Part shown: piece by piece, positions 41,511 to 51,559 of the stretch
Layout: each line of letters opens with the position of its first letter
How positions within the stretch are numbered: position 1 is the first letter of the stretch
Assembly (NCBI GenBank): GCA_030682715.1
Contig: JAUXNQ010000042.1
Location: forward strand, 1 to 64,000
Length of the DNA stretch: 64,000 bases
Direction: 5' to 3'
From: Methylotenera sp.
GTDB taxonomy: Bacteria; Pseudomonadota; Gammaproteobacteria; Burkholderiales; Methylophilaceae
Made by a program: the position numbers and the translations under genes
The notes under the pieces: model-generated
The model's input: only the letters and a program-made list of their open reading frames with translations
The model's database searches: none
What the model was told of the DNA's origin: nothing

Positions 41511-41746
41511 CTGAGCTTTTACAAAATAAGTTCCAAAAATAAATGCTGAAGACTTTCGTTTTTGCACATAGCCTAGTTTGCATTAATCTTGCACCACCCA
41601 TTTATCTTAATCACCATATAAAACCAAGCCATGCTCGACACAAGAACATGCATCTAACATATGTTCAAAAAACATATTCCAAACATATCTAAACGCTAGC
41701 CACATATGAAATATTTGGCTTAAGTAGTCATGCTAAAATATCGGCT

Positions 41747-43978
41747 ATGAATAGCCAACCGCAAACCACGATGCAAGACCCTCTGTTAGCTGGATTAAAT
41801 AATAAACAGCTTGAAGCGGTCACCTTACCCCAACAGTCTGCACTGATTTTAGCTGGTGCTGGCAGTGGTAAAACACGCGTACTTACTGCACGTATTGCAT
41901 GGCTGATCCAAACTGAGCAAGTTTCGCCTACTGGCTTACTGGCTGTGACGTTTACCAACAAAGCGGCAAAAGAGATGCTCACCCGCATAACAGCATCGCT
42001 ACCCATTAACACCCGCGGGATGTGGGTTGGTACTTTCCACGGTTTATGTAATCGCTTATTGCGCGCACACCACCGCGAGGCTGGGCTGCCAGCTAGCTTT
42101 CAGATTTTAGATATTGCTGACCAGCTTTCAGTCATCAAACGCTTAATGAAACTGATGAATGTAGATGATGAGAAGTTTCCACCTAAGCAAGTGCAAAACT
42201 ACATTAACGGCTGTAAAGACGAAGGACTACGCGCGCATGCGGTTGATGCTTACGACCCACACTCACAAAAATTACGTGAGATTTTTGAAGAATACGACAA
42301 ACAATGCCAACGCGATGGCGTAGCAGACTTTGCCGAGCTACTATTGCGTTGCTATGAACTGCTAGAACGTGACACGAACATCCGCCACCATTACCAAAAC
42401 CGTTTTAGATACATTTTGGTGGATGAATTTCAAGACACCAACCGCTTGCAATACCAATGGCTGAAATTACTGGCTGGCCAAAGTAAGGATGGACAGCACA
42501 ACTGCATGTTTGCAGTAGGTGATGATGACCAATCTATTTACGGCTTCCGTGGCGCGCGCGTTGGCAACATGCGTGACTTTGAAACTGACTTTAACGTGCA
42601 AAATATAGTGAAGCTGGAAGAAAACTACCGCTCACATAGCAACATACTAGATGCCGCCAATGCCATTATTTCACACAACAAAAACCGTTTAGGCAAAAAC
42701 CTGTGGACCAGCGCTGGCGCTGGTGAGCCTGTACGCGTATATCAAGCCTACAACGATAACGATGAAGCCCAATTTATTGTCGATGAAATTAAAATGCTGC
42801 ATGCAGAAGGCACTGAGCTAGGCGAAATGGCCCTGCTCTATCGCTCCAACGCGCAATCTCGCGTATTAGAACATGCACTGTTCTCGGCTAACCTACCTTA
42901 TCGCGTTTATGGTGGCTTGCGCTTCTTTGAACGTGCAGAAATCAAACACGCGCTTGCTTATATGCGCCTGATTGCCAATGCCAATGACGACACGGCATTA
43001 TTGCGCGTGATTAACTTCCCAGCACGCGGCATCGGTGCACGCAGCTTAGAACAGCTACAGGAGGCCGCTCGCGCGGAAAATTGCAGTCTATGGCAAGCCG
43101 CCATTAATAAAGTGGGGCATGGCAAAGTTGGCGGTAAAGGGATTGATGGTTTTGTTGCACTGATTAGGCAAATGGTAGATGAAGCTTATGGCATTAGCCT
43201 CTCTGAACTAGCAGAGCTCGCCACCACGCTTTCTGGCCTGAAGGCGCATTACCAGAATGAAAAAGAAGGTGAAGACCGCATTGCCAACTTGGAAGAACTG
43301 GTCACGGCGGCAGTTGCCTTTACTAATCAAGATTTTGGCAACCATAGCAACGCAGATGGTGAAACCGAACAAGACCTACTCACGCAGTTTTTAAGTCACG
43401 CAAGCTTAGAAGCAGGTGAACATCAAGCCGATGTCGGGCGCGAGGCTTTACAGCTAATGACAGTACACGCCTCTAAAGGCCTAGAGTTTAAAGTAGTGTT
43501 TATTAGCGGCCTGGAAGAAGGTCTGTGCCCGCACGAGCAAAGCACATACGAAGCAAACGGTTTAGAGGAAGAACGTCGCTTAATGTACGTAGCGGTAACG
43601 CGTGCCAGGCAGCGCTTATATCTCAGCCATGCGCAAAGCCGCATGTTGCATGGGCAAGTACGCTATGGCATTCCATCCCGCTTTTTGGATGAAATTCCAG
43701 AGGAGCTACTCAAACGCTTAAATAGCAAACCTGTCGCTAAATCTGGCTATGGTAGAGACTACAGCGAGCTACCTGCCATGATGAGCAAACAGCAAAGCAG
43801 CACGCAAAAGAGTGCAATGCCGTGGAAAATCGGCCAGCAAGTGGCGCATAGTAAATTTGGGAATGGCGTTGTGGTGAGCTACGAGGGCAACGCGAACGAC
43901 ATGCGTGTACAGGTGAATTTTGGTCGCGAAGGCTTAAAATGGCTCGCGCTGGAATTTGCAAAACTTACTGCGATTTAA
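41747..43978 (+). CDS. uvrD: UvrD/Rep-family DNA helicase II
   Basis: AGAGSGKTRVLTARIAWL, VDEFQDTNRLQYQWL, GDDDQSIYGFRGA, TVHASKGLEFKVVFI. Confidence 0.95.
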   Translation: MNSQPQTTMQDPLLAGLNNKQLEAVTLPQQSALILAGAGSGKTRVLTARIAWLIQTEQVSPTGLLAVTFTNKAAKEMLTRITASLPINTRGMWVGTFHGLCNRLLRAHHREAGLPASFQILDIADQLSVIKRLMKLMNVDDEKFPPKQVQNYINGCKDEGLRAHAVDAYDPHSQKLREIFEEYDKQCQRDGVADFAELLLRCYELLERDTNIRHHYQNRFRYILVDEFQDTNRLQYQWLKLLAGQSKDGQHNCMFAVGDDDQSIYGFRGARVGNMRDFETDFNVQNIVKLEENYRSHSNILDAANAIISHNKNRLGKNLWTSAGAGEPVRVYQAYNDNDEAQFIVDEIKMLHAEGTELGEMALLYRSNAQSRVLEHALFSANLPYRVYGGLRFFERAEIKHALAYMRLIANANDDTALLRVINFPARGIGARSLEQLQEAARAENCSLWQAAINKVGHGKVGGKGIDGFVALIRQMVDEAYGISLSELAELATTLSGLKAHYQNEKEGEDRIANLEELVTAAVAFTNQDFGNHSNADGETEQDLLTQFLSHASLEAGEHQADVGREALQLMTVHASKGLEFKVVFISGLEEGLCPHEQSTYEANGLEEERRLMYVAVTRARQRLYLSHAQSRMLHGQVRYGIPSRFLDEIPEELLKRLNSKPVAKSGYGRDYSELPAMMSKQQSSTQKSAMPWKIGQQVAHSKFGNGVVVSYEGNANDMRVQVNFGREGLKWLALEFAKLTAI

Positions 43979-44120
43979 GCAACAAGACAAGAAAGACCGT
44001 AGCACAAGGTTATAACTGGCAAGGTTAATCCAAGAAAAAATGCTAAAAATTAAGTTCTGTAGCTTCTCTTATCAGATCGGAGTGTCCGTGGTACTTACGA
44101 TTTTGCAAGCGCTTTGACAT

Positions 44121-44143
44121 GTGAGCCAGTCATTGGCTTCCCC
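44121..44143 (-). repeat. module B of palindromic intergenic family (inverted copy)
   Basis: gtgagccagtcattggcttcccc = reverse complement of ggggaagccaatgactggctcac. Confidence 0.8.
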
Positions 44144-44172
44144 AATTTACCAGACCAATAAACTGGTAAATA

Positions 44173-44325
44173 GAATGTGAAATAAGGCAATTTATTACCT
44201 AAATTCTACGGACATGCCTAGTACTGGTACCGTGAGTGCTAGCTTATTTGTAGGAGCGGTCATTTGGCGTGTGAATAAGGCAATTTATTGCCTATATTCC
44301 ACGGACATGCCTAGCACTGGTAACC
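44173..44325. repeat. two tandem copies of module C (44173-44231, 44266-44325)
   Basis: tgtgaaataaggcaatttattacctaaattctacggacatgcctagtactggtacc / gtgtgaataaggcaatttattgcctatattccacggacatgcctagcactggtaacc. Confidence 0.85.
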
Positions 44326-44397
44326 GCGAATGGCCATGGTGAATTGCCCCTGACGGCTCATTAGCCCAACACTGCATAAGCTTGAAAGCTTCTGTTC

Positions 44398-44418
44398 GCG
44401 GCTACTAGCCGCTCCTAC
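44398..44418. repeat. REP-like palindrome of GTAGGAGCGGC type
   Basis: GCGGCTactAGCCGCTCCTAC; inverted GTAGGAGCGG at 44250-44259. Confidence 0.7.
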
Positions 44419-44477
44419 ATACGACTTTGCAAGAGATTTCACTCAGAATAATGCGCTTTTCGCACCAACCTTGCTAC

Positions 44478-44614
44478 TTTCGCGCATGAATAACCAGCTT
44501 TAGCTGGTATATTCTGCGGAGAAGACCCCTGCGGTCTTAGCAGCTTTAGGTTGGTGGCGATGACCTTTACGGTTAAGCGCATATATTATGTGGGGAAGCC
44601 AAATGCTGGCTCAG
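44478..44614. repeat. module A (44478-44539) plus module B (44577-44614) of palindromic intergenic family
   Basis: tttcgcgcatgaataaccagctttagctggtatattctgcgg..gaagacccctgcggtctta; gcgcatatattatgtggggaagccaaatgctggctcag. Confidence 0.85.
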
Positions 44615-44624
44615 CGCTTGCATC

Positions 44625-45392
44625 TTAAACGATATCTTGGCTTGGATTCTCTATGCCAAAAATATCAGCATAGCTGGTGTACAAACTGGTCATCATGACA
44701 GGAATGATAGCAACAAACACCACTGCAAAAATCACATGCAAGCTCACCACCAACCACATAGCGGCCATCAATACCGCCATAAATATCAGGCCATACAGCA
44801 AAAATGGCAGCATATTCTTTAAGCAGGCAAAAAAACTTAGCTTCATGGCATCAACTGCTTTTAATTGATTAAGACCAGACAACACAGGTGCAAACCAATA
44901 TCCCATCAACACAGGCATCAAAAAAAACATCGCTATCAATAAAGGTAATAAAACAGTGCTGGCTTGCTCAGGGCTTAAATCTTTACCTTGTGCAATCAGC
45001 TCAATCGTTGGTCTATCCATCATTAGCACTACAAGCACAGCAATCACGAGCAAACTCATCATGTAAATACCGCCAACCGCGATTAACTGCGAGGTATTTT
45101 GCTTAAAACCCTGAAACAGATGATTGATTTCTAAATCTTGATTACGTGCAAGCGCTTGGCAACCCCACATCATGCCTGCCGCAAAAACTGGGGCAAGTAA
45201 TGTGCTCACGACTGAGCCCAATATAGGGACCAATGAAATGGGAATCATAATCGCTAGATAAATCACCAACAAAATAATCCACATCACTGGGTTAGACCTA
45301 AACAAACCGATGCCATTCACAATCCACAGCCATGCGTTTGCCGCGGGTACTTGCCTAATGACTGGAGCTTGCGTGTTTAGATCTTCTGCCAT
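44625..45392 (-). CDS. BPSS1780-like multi-spanning membrane protein
   Basis: 255 aa; IRQVPAANAWLWIVNGIGLFRSNPVMWI, multiple TM. Confidence 0.78.
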   Translation of the reverse strand: MAEDLNTQAPVIRQVPAANAWLWIVNGIGLFRSNPVMWIILLVIYLAIMIPISLVPILGSVVSTLLAPVFAAGMMWGCQALARNQDLEINHLFQGFKQNTSQLIAVGGIYMMSLLVIAVLVVLMMDRPTIELIAQGKDLSPEQASTVLLPLLIAMFFLMPVLMGYWFAPVLSGLNQLKAVDAMKLSFFACLKNMLPFLLYGLIFMAVLMAAMWLVVSLHVIFAVVFVAIIPVMMTSLYTSYADIFGIENPSQDIV

Positions 45393-45510
45393 GATACTTT
45401 CACCTCTGGTTTAACTCAGGTTGCTTTAAATATTGTGTTTTAATTTAGTACTTTTAGATATTGTTTAAAAATAACGTCTACATACCAACTAAGGTATTCA
45501 TCAACAGTAA

Positions 45511-46452
45511 TTAACGTTGCGCTGTGCGTAACTTAAGTATGTTTTTAAAATGATCTGGGTCTTTTGCATGCGTTAACTCACCCGCTTGCGGGTAAATTTG
45601 ATCATACAAGCGTGATAACCAAAAACGTAATGCAGCAATTCGTAACAAACCATTCCAAGCATCATGCTCGGCTTGCTCAAACGGCCTAACGGCTTGATAG
45701 GCATTTAACATGGCCTCAACTTTTTCTGCGTCTAGCTGTCCATCTGCCTGTACGCACCAGTCATTTGCAACAATTGCCAAATCATAAGCGAGCACATCGT
45801 AACAAGCGTAGTAGAAATCAATTAAACCACCGACTTTATCACCATCAAACAATACGTTATCACGGAACAAATCAGCGTGAATAATGCCTTTAGGTAATGC
45901 GGAGGTATCAAGCTTGGCTTGAAATACCAATGTTTCAGTCAGTAATTTTTGGTCATCTGCCGATAAATGCGCCATCACTTTTTGTGCAGTTTGATTACGC
46001 CAATCAGCACCACGCGGGTTCTGATGCGCCTGACCTGAAGATTGTGCAGCAAACGTTTGCCCTGCCTGATGCATTTGCGCCAGCACTCTGCCAACCTCAG
46101 CACAATGCACTGCGCTTGGCGCAGTAATATCACGACCATTGAGGCAGCTAATCAGTACTGCTGGCTTGCCGTTGAGCATATGCAAGCTTACCCCTGCTTT
46201 ATTCGTGATAGGGTCAGGGCAAGGTACACCGTGCTCAGATAAATGGTGCATTAAATCAATAAAGTATGGGAGCTCATCAATCGTGTTGTGCTCAAACAAA
46301 GTGAGTACGTACTTACTTTTAGTGGTTGTTACAAAGTAATTGGTATTGGTAATACCTGAAGAAATGCCTTTTAAGTCAATCACTTCACCAATTGGGTAAT
46401 CTTGAAGCCAAGCTTGTAATTGTTGAATGCTAACTGAGGTAAAAACAGACAT
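45511..46452 (-). CDS. thrB: homoserine kinase (ThrB, choline-kinase-like fold)
   Basis: MSVFTSVSIQQLQAWL, GISSGITNTNYFVTT, GIIHADLFRDNVLFDGDKVGGLIDFYYACYD. Confidence 0.95.
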   Translation of the reverse strand: MSVFTSVSIQQLQAWLQDYPIGEVIDLKGISSGITNTNYFVTTTKSKYVLTLFEHNTIDELPYFIDLMHHLSEHGVPCPDPITNKAGVSLHMLNGKPAVLISCLNGRDITAPSAVHCAEVGRVLAQMHQAGQTFAAQSSGQAHQNPRGADWRNQTAQKVMAHLSADDQKLLTETLVFQAKLDTSALPKGIIHADLFRDNVLFDGDKVGGLIDFYYACYDVLAYDLAIVANDWCVQADGQLDAEKVEAMLNAYQAVRPFEQAEHDAWNGLLRIAALRFWLSRLYDQIYPQAGELTHAKDPDHFKNILKLRTAQR

Positions 46453-46560
46453 AGGTATAATTTAAAAAACTGGAAATGGTTAATGGCGAGGCATTATAAC
46501 AACCATGCGAATGAAAGCACTCAGCCTAATCCACATGAACGCTTGGAAAGTGTAGGTTGG

Positions 46561-46938
46561 TTAAAATGTAAAAATGGTCCATTTAGGCACTGACAATGGT
46601 GGATTTGGCCCATCATTAATCCAAGCGCCTTCTTGATCTTCACGATGCATGTAATAAGGAACGCCATGCTTAGGGGTAATTTTTAGCATATATAACTGGC
46701 CGCCAACACGATATTCCTCAATCGTTTCATTTTCTTTTTTGATGATCGTAATGACTGGCTCATCCGCGTTCTCTTCAGTACTAATGCTTGGCGGTGGAAT
46801 ATCTTCCAATGGTTCAAGATTTGATGGTAAATCTCTTGCTTGCGCCAATGCTGGTAAAAGCATTGCCGCCATCAGTAAAGACGCTATATTTTTGTAACTT
46901 TTACGCATAATCATTACCACCCTTAACGGCATAAACAC
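46561..46938 (-). CDS. DUF2782-like exported protein
   Basis: EPVITIIKKENETIEEYRVGGQLYMLKITPKHGVPYYMHREDQEGAWI. Confidence 0.8.
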   Translation of the reverse strand: MFMPLRVVMIMRKSYKNIASLLMAAMLLPALAQARDLPSNLEPLEDIPPPSISTEENADEPVITIIKKENETIEEYRVGGQLYMLKITPKHGVPYYMHREDQEGAWINDGPNPPLSVPKWTIFTF

Positions 46939-46994
46939 AACTCAGGAATCAATATCTCATTCTATCAAAAACCACCCAACATAAGACCATATGC

Positions 46995-47723
46995 TTACAA
47001 ATAAAGCTGAATCCGCTCTTCTTCTGCAGAAAGCTTAAAACCACGTGTTTCGTAATGTTTAAAGATGGCTTGAACGATTTCAGCAGGATCATCTATCATC
47101 TGTATCAAGTCAAGATCGCTTGCTGAGATCATTTCCTCATTGACTAATGTAGTCTTCACCCAGTCAACCAGCCCCCGCCAAAAAGGCTCACACACCAAAA
47201 TAATTGGAATCCTGAGCGTTTTACCTGTTTGCACCAAGGTGATCGCTTCCATTAGCTCATCTAAGGTACCAAAGCCGCCAGGCATCACAACATAGGCGCT
47301 TGCATACTTCACAAACATGACTTTACGCATGAAGAAATGTTTAAAGTTTTGGCTAACATCCTGATAAGCATTCGCATTTTGCTCATGTGGCAACTCAATA
47401 TTTAGGCCAACACTGGGCGAAGTTCCAGCAAATGCACCTCTATTGGCAGCCTCCATAATGCCTGGCCCGCCGCCAGAAATCACAGAAAACCCTGCATCAG
47501 ATAGCCTTCTAGCGATATCTACCGTCAATTCATAGTAAGGACTATCTGGCTTAGTGCGCGCACTACCGAAAATAGAAACCGCTGGTGTAATTTCTTTGAG
47601 TCGCTCAGTCGCATCTACAAATTCAGACATAATCTTAAACGCATGCCAAGACTCAAGCCCTGTATGGTGCATCCCTTGCACATCAGGGTCTGTGATTTTT
47701 GGAATTTTTTTAACAACGGTCAT
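46995..47723 (-). CDS. LOG family protein (TIGR00730-type)
   Basis: VSIFGSARTKPDSPYYE, SGGGPGIMEAANRGAF, VMPGGFGTLDELMEAITLVQTGK. Confidence 0.93.
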   Translation of the reverse strand: MTVVKKIPKITDPDVQGMHHTGLESWHAFKIMSEFVDATERLKEITPAVSIFGSARTKPDSPYYELTVDIARRLSDAGFSVISGGGPGIMEAANRGAFAGTSPSVGLNIELPHEQNANAYQDVSQNFKHFFMRKVMFVKYASAYVVMPGGFGTLDELMEAITLVQTGKTLRIPIILVCEPFWRGLVDWVKTTLVNEEMISASDLDLIQMIDDPAEIVQAIFKHYETRGFKLSAEEERIQLYL

Positions 47724-47923
47724 AACTGAGAAATCCTTGATGAGTGAACTACCAACATTTAAATACTAAATTAAAACCTTGCGTATAAAACAATTTTTAA
47801 GCACGCCATATATGTTTTATTATGTAGGCGATTAAAGACCGTTGGCAACAACCTATTGCAACTTTTTGTTCAAAACTTAAGTAAACGAACATAAGGCGTG
47901 CTCGCAATTTTTGGATTTTTTAC

Positions 47924-50788
47924 ATGAAAACTTTATTATTAGTGGATGGCTCATCTTATTTATATCGCGCATTCCACGCCATGCCTGACCTAAGAAACCG
48001 CCAAAACGAACCAACTGGCGCGATTCAAGGCGTATTGAACATGCTACGCCGCTTGCATAAAGATTACCCTAGCGATTATAGCGCGTGTGTTTTTGATGCC
48101 AAAGGCAAAACATTTCGCGATGACATTTATGCCGAATATAAAGCCAACCGTGCTGCCATGCCAGATGATCTGCGTCCTCAAATAGAGCCATTACATGAAG
48201 CCATTAAAGCCATGGGCTGGCCGCTACTCATGATAGAAGGCGTAGAGGCAGACGATGTGATTGGCGCACTGGCTAAACAGGCCGAGCGTGAAGGCGTGCG
48301 CGTCATTATTTCCACTGGCGATAAAGATATCACGCAACTAGTTAACGAACACATCACTGTCATCAACACCATGCGCGATGCTTTCCGCAAGGTGGACGAT
48401 GTGCTCGACATTGCAGGCGTAGAAAATAAATTTGGCGTGCCACCAAGCTTGATGGTGGATTACCTAGTGCTAGTGGGCGACACCTCAGACAACGTGCCTG
48501 GCGTGGAAAAAGTCGGCCCAAAAACTGCCGTAAAATGGCTAAAAGAATATGGCTCGCTCGATAACATTGTTGCCAATGCAGAAAATATAAAAGGCGTTGT
48601 GGGCGAGAACTTACGCAAAGCGCTACCTTGGCTGCCTACTGCACGCGAGCTAATTACCATTCGCTGTGACATTGGCATTCAGGAAAATCTAAGCGACCTT
48701 GCACCGCAACCGCAGAATAAAACAAAACTGGCAGAATTATTTGACCGCTTTGAGTTTAGAACTTGGCGCCGCGAATTGGACAATATGCCAGATAGCGCAC
48801 CATACAGCGCTGTACCAATACAAACAGAAGGTACGCCGCAATCAGACTTATTCGGCGGTGCAGTTTCCGTTCGCCCTGAACCCTTCGACCAAGCTCAGGA
48901 GAGCCCCATCGCAGGGCAAATCAGTGCTTCGTCAAGCTCACCACGAGCGAATGTGTTTGAACCGACTTATCAAACCATCACCACCCGCAACTACGAAACC
49001 ATTTTAGCCAATGCGCAATTAGATGACTGGCTCAATAAAATAAGCACTGCAGCATTGGTTTGCTTTGATACAGAAACCACGTCACTTGACCCGATGACCG
49101 CAAAAATCGTGGGCATGTCATTTAGCGTAGCGGCTGGCAGTGCCGCGTACCTGCCATTAAAGCATGATTACTTTGATGCGCCATCCCAACTGAATTTTGA
49201 TGAGACTTTGGCTAAAGTTAAACCCATACTAGAGAACCCTGCCATCAAAAAAGTGGGGCAAAACCTGAAATATGATCAGCATGTATTAGCCAACCACAAG
49301 ATACAGCTTAACGGCATTGCGCATGACACGCTGTTGCAATCCTATGTGTTTGAATCCCATAAAACGCATGGCATGGATGCCCTGAGCGAGCGACATTTAG
49401 GCGTTAAAACCATCACGTTTGAAGAGGTGGCTGGCAAAGGTGCAAAACAAGTAAGCTTTAATCAAGTAACAGTTGAAGTTGCCGCAGAATACGCCGCCGA
49501 AGATGCTGACATTACTCTGCAACTACACGAAGCAATGTATCCGCAAGTAGCGGCTGACGCAAAGCTTGACTATATTTACAGCCAGATTGAATTGCCAGTT
49601 TCAAACATTCTGTTCACCATCGAGCGCAATGGCGTGCTGATAGACGCCAACATGCTCAATGCGCAAAGCAATGAAATTGGCCTAAAATTAGTCGCACTAG
49701 AGAACCAAGCCTACGAACTTGCAGGGCAACCATTCAACCTAGGTTCACCAAAACAGCTACAAGAAATCTTATTCGGCAAACTTGGAATTAAGCCGCTGAA
49801 AAAAACACCAAGCGGTACACCATCTACGGATGAAGACGTATTGCAAGAACTGGCTTTGGATTACCCTCTGCCAAAAGTGCTATTGGAGTATCGCGGTTTA
49901 GCCAAGCTTAAATCCACCTATTCTGACAAACTTCCACGCATGATTAACCCCAGCACAGGTCGCGTACATACCAGCTACAATCAAGCCGTAGCCATTACAG
50001 GCAGGCTCGCCAGCTCAGACCCTAATTTACAAAACATCCCAGTACGTACACAAGAGGGCCGCCGTATTCGTGAGGCGTTTATCGCCCCACAAGGCAGCCA
50101 TATTGTTTCTGCCGACTACTCGCAAATTGAACTGCGCATCATGGCGCATCTATCGCAAGATGAAGGCATGCTCAACGCCTTTGCCAACAACGAAGATATT
50201 CACCGCGCCACTGCCGCTGAGATTTTTGGGGTGGAACGTGAGCAAGTAGATAACGAACAACGCCGTTATGCCAAAGTCATCAACTTTGGTTTGATTTATG
50301 GCATGAGCGCATTTGGATTAGCGCAAAACTTAAATATCGAGCGTAGCGCCGCACAAAGCTATATCGAGCGTTACTTTGCGCGCTACCCTGGTGTGCGCCA
50401 ATACATGCAAGAAACGCGCGAGATTGCCAAACAAAATGGCTATGTTGAAACCTATTTTGGACGCAGACTATGGGTGCCAGAAATCAATAGTAGCAATGGC
50501 ATGCGCAGAGCTGGTGCTGAACGTGCAGCCATTAATGCACCTATGCAAGGCACCGCCGCTGACTTGATTAAACTCGCGATGATTGCCGTGCAGAATTGGC
50601 TAACTACAGAAAAATTAAACACTAAACTCATCATGCAAGTACACGATGAACTGGTGCTGGAAGTGCCAGATAATGAACTTGCACTAGTGAAGGAAAAACT
50701 ACCAGAGCTTATGCAAAATGTCGCTAAGTTAGATGTACCGCTATTAGCTGAAGTTGGCGTGGGTAGCAATTGGGAAAGTGCTCATTAA
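47924..50788 (+). CDS. polA: DNA polymerase I
   Basis: 5' nuclease, 3'-5' exo (VCFDTETTSLDP) and polymerase motifs (SADYSQIELRIMAHLS, RRYAKVINFGLIYGM, QVHDELVLEVP). Confidence 0.98.
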   Translation: MKTLLLVDGSSYLYRAFHAMPDLRNRQNEPTGAIQGVLNMLRRLHKDYPSDYSACVFDAKGKTFRDDIYAEYKANRAAMPDDLRPQIEPLHEAIKAMGWPLLMIEGVEADDVIGALAKQAEREGVRVIISTGDKDITQLVNEHITVINTMRDAFRKVDDVLDIAGVENKFGVPPSLMVDYLVLVGDTSDNVPGVEKVGPKTAVKWLKEYGSLDNIVANAENIKGVVGENLRKALPWLPTARELITIRCDIGIQENLSDLAPQPQNKTKLAELFDRFEFRTWRRELDNMPDSAPYSAVPIQTEGTPQSDLFGGAVSVRPEPFDQAQESPIAGQISASSSSPRANVFEPTYQTITTRNYETILANAQLDDWLNKISTAALVCFDTETTSLDPMTAKIVGMSFSVAAGSAAYLPLKHDYFDAPSQLNFDETLAKVKPILENPAIKKVGQNLKYDQHVLANHKIQLNGIAHDTLLQSYVFESHKTHGMDALSERHLGVKTITFEEVAGKGAKQVSFNQVTVEVAAEYAAEDADITLQLHEAMYPQVAADAKLDYIYSQIELPVSNILFTIERNGVLIDANMLNAQSNEIGLKLVALENQAYELAGQPFNLGSPKQLQEILFGKLGIKPLKKTPSGTPSTDEDVLQELALDYPLPKVLLEYRGLAKLKSTYSDKLPRMINPSTGRVHTSYNQAVAITGRLASSDPNLQNIPVRTQEGRRIREAFIAPQGSHIVSADYSQIELRIMAHLSQDEGMLNAFANNEDIHRATAAEIFGVEREQVDNEQRRYAKVINFGLIYGMSAFGLAQNLNIERSAAQSYIERYFARYPGVRQYMQETREIAKQNGYVETYFGRRLWVPEINSSNGMRRAGAERAAINAPMQGTAADLIKLAMIAVQNWLTTEKLNTKLIMQVHDELVLEVPDNELALVKEKLPELMQNVAKLDVPLLAEVGVGSNWESAH
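48862..48955. repeat. palindromic repeat insertion in frame within polA
   Basis: cgttcgccctgaacccttcgaccaagctcaggag...gcttcgtcaagctcaccacgagcgaatg; translates SVRPEPFDQAQESPIAGQISASSSSPRANVF. Confidence 0.75.
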
Positions 50789-50812
50789 CTAAATAACTAT
50801 CAAGATACTCCT

Positions 50813-51559
50813 ATGCAAACCTTCGGCCTCTACATCATCGGTGATGAAATATTATCTGGCAAACGCCAAGATGCGCACCTCACTAAAGTCATCGAACTGC
50901 TTTCAGCACGTGGGCTACAACTTAGTTGGGCAAATTATTTGGGCGATATTCCAGCGCAAATTACCGCCTCACTTAAGGCCAGCATGGATAGGGGCGACAT
51001 TGCATTTAGCTGTGGTGGCATTGGCGCAACGCCTGATGATTACACGCGGCAATGTGCGGCTGTAGCAGCAGGTGTACCGATTGCACGCCACCCAGAGGCT
51101 GTCGCTGAAATTGAGGCGCAGTACGGAGAAAGTGCCTACCCAAAACGCGTATTGATGGCAGATTTTCCACTGGGTGCAACGATTATCCCCAACCCTGTTA
51201 ATCGGGTGGCTGGCTTTGCAATTAATCAACATTATTTTTTACCTGGCTTTCCACAAATGGCGCACCCGATGATTGAATGGGTGCTTGAGACACACTATCG
51301 CCACTTATTTCACCAGCAAGACTACATTGAAACATCTATTTTGGTGATGGATGCAGGTGAAAGCCAACTGATTGATTTCATGAATCATATTGTTGAGAAA
51401 TATCCTGAAATTAAATTATTTAGCCTACCCAAGCTAGATAAGCGCCGCACCATAGAGCTAGGTGTAAAGGGCGCAACTCAGCAGGTTAGTTTGGCGATGA
51501 ATGACATCAAACAAAGGATTACTGCGCTAGGTTTTCCATGGCTAGAAATCGCAAATTAA
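50813..51559 (+). CDS. molybdopterin-binding domain protein (CinA/MoaB-like)
   Basis: GLYIIGDEILSGKRQDAHL, FSCGGIGATPDDYTRQ. Confidence 0.9.
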   Translation: MQTFGLYIIGDEILSGKRQDAHLTKVIELLSARGLQLSWANYLGDIPAQITASLKASMDRGDIAFSCGGIGATPDDYTRQCAAVAAGVPIARHPEAVAEIEAQYGESAYPKRVLMADFPLGATIIPNPVNRVAGFAINQHYFLPGFPQMAHPMIEWVLETHYRHLFHQQDYIETSILVMDAGESQLIDFMNHIVEKYPEIKLFSLPKLDKRRTIELGVKGATQQVSLAMNDIKQRITALGFPWLEIAN

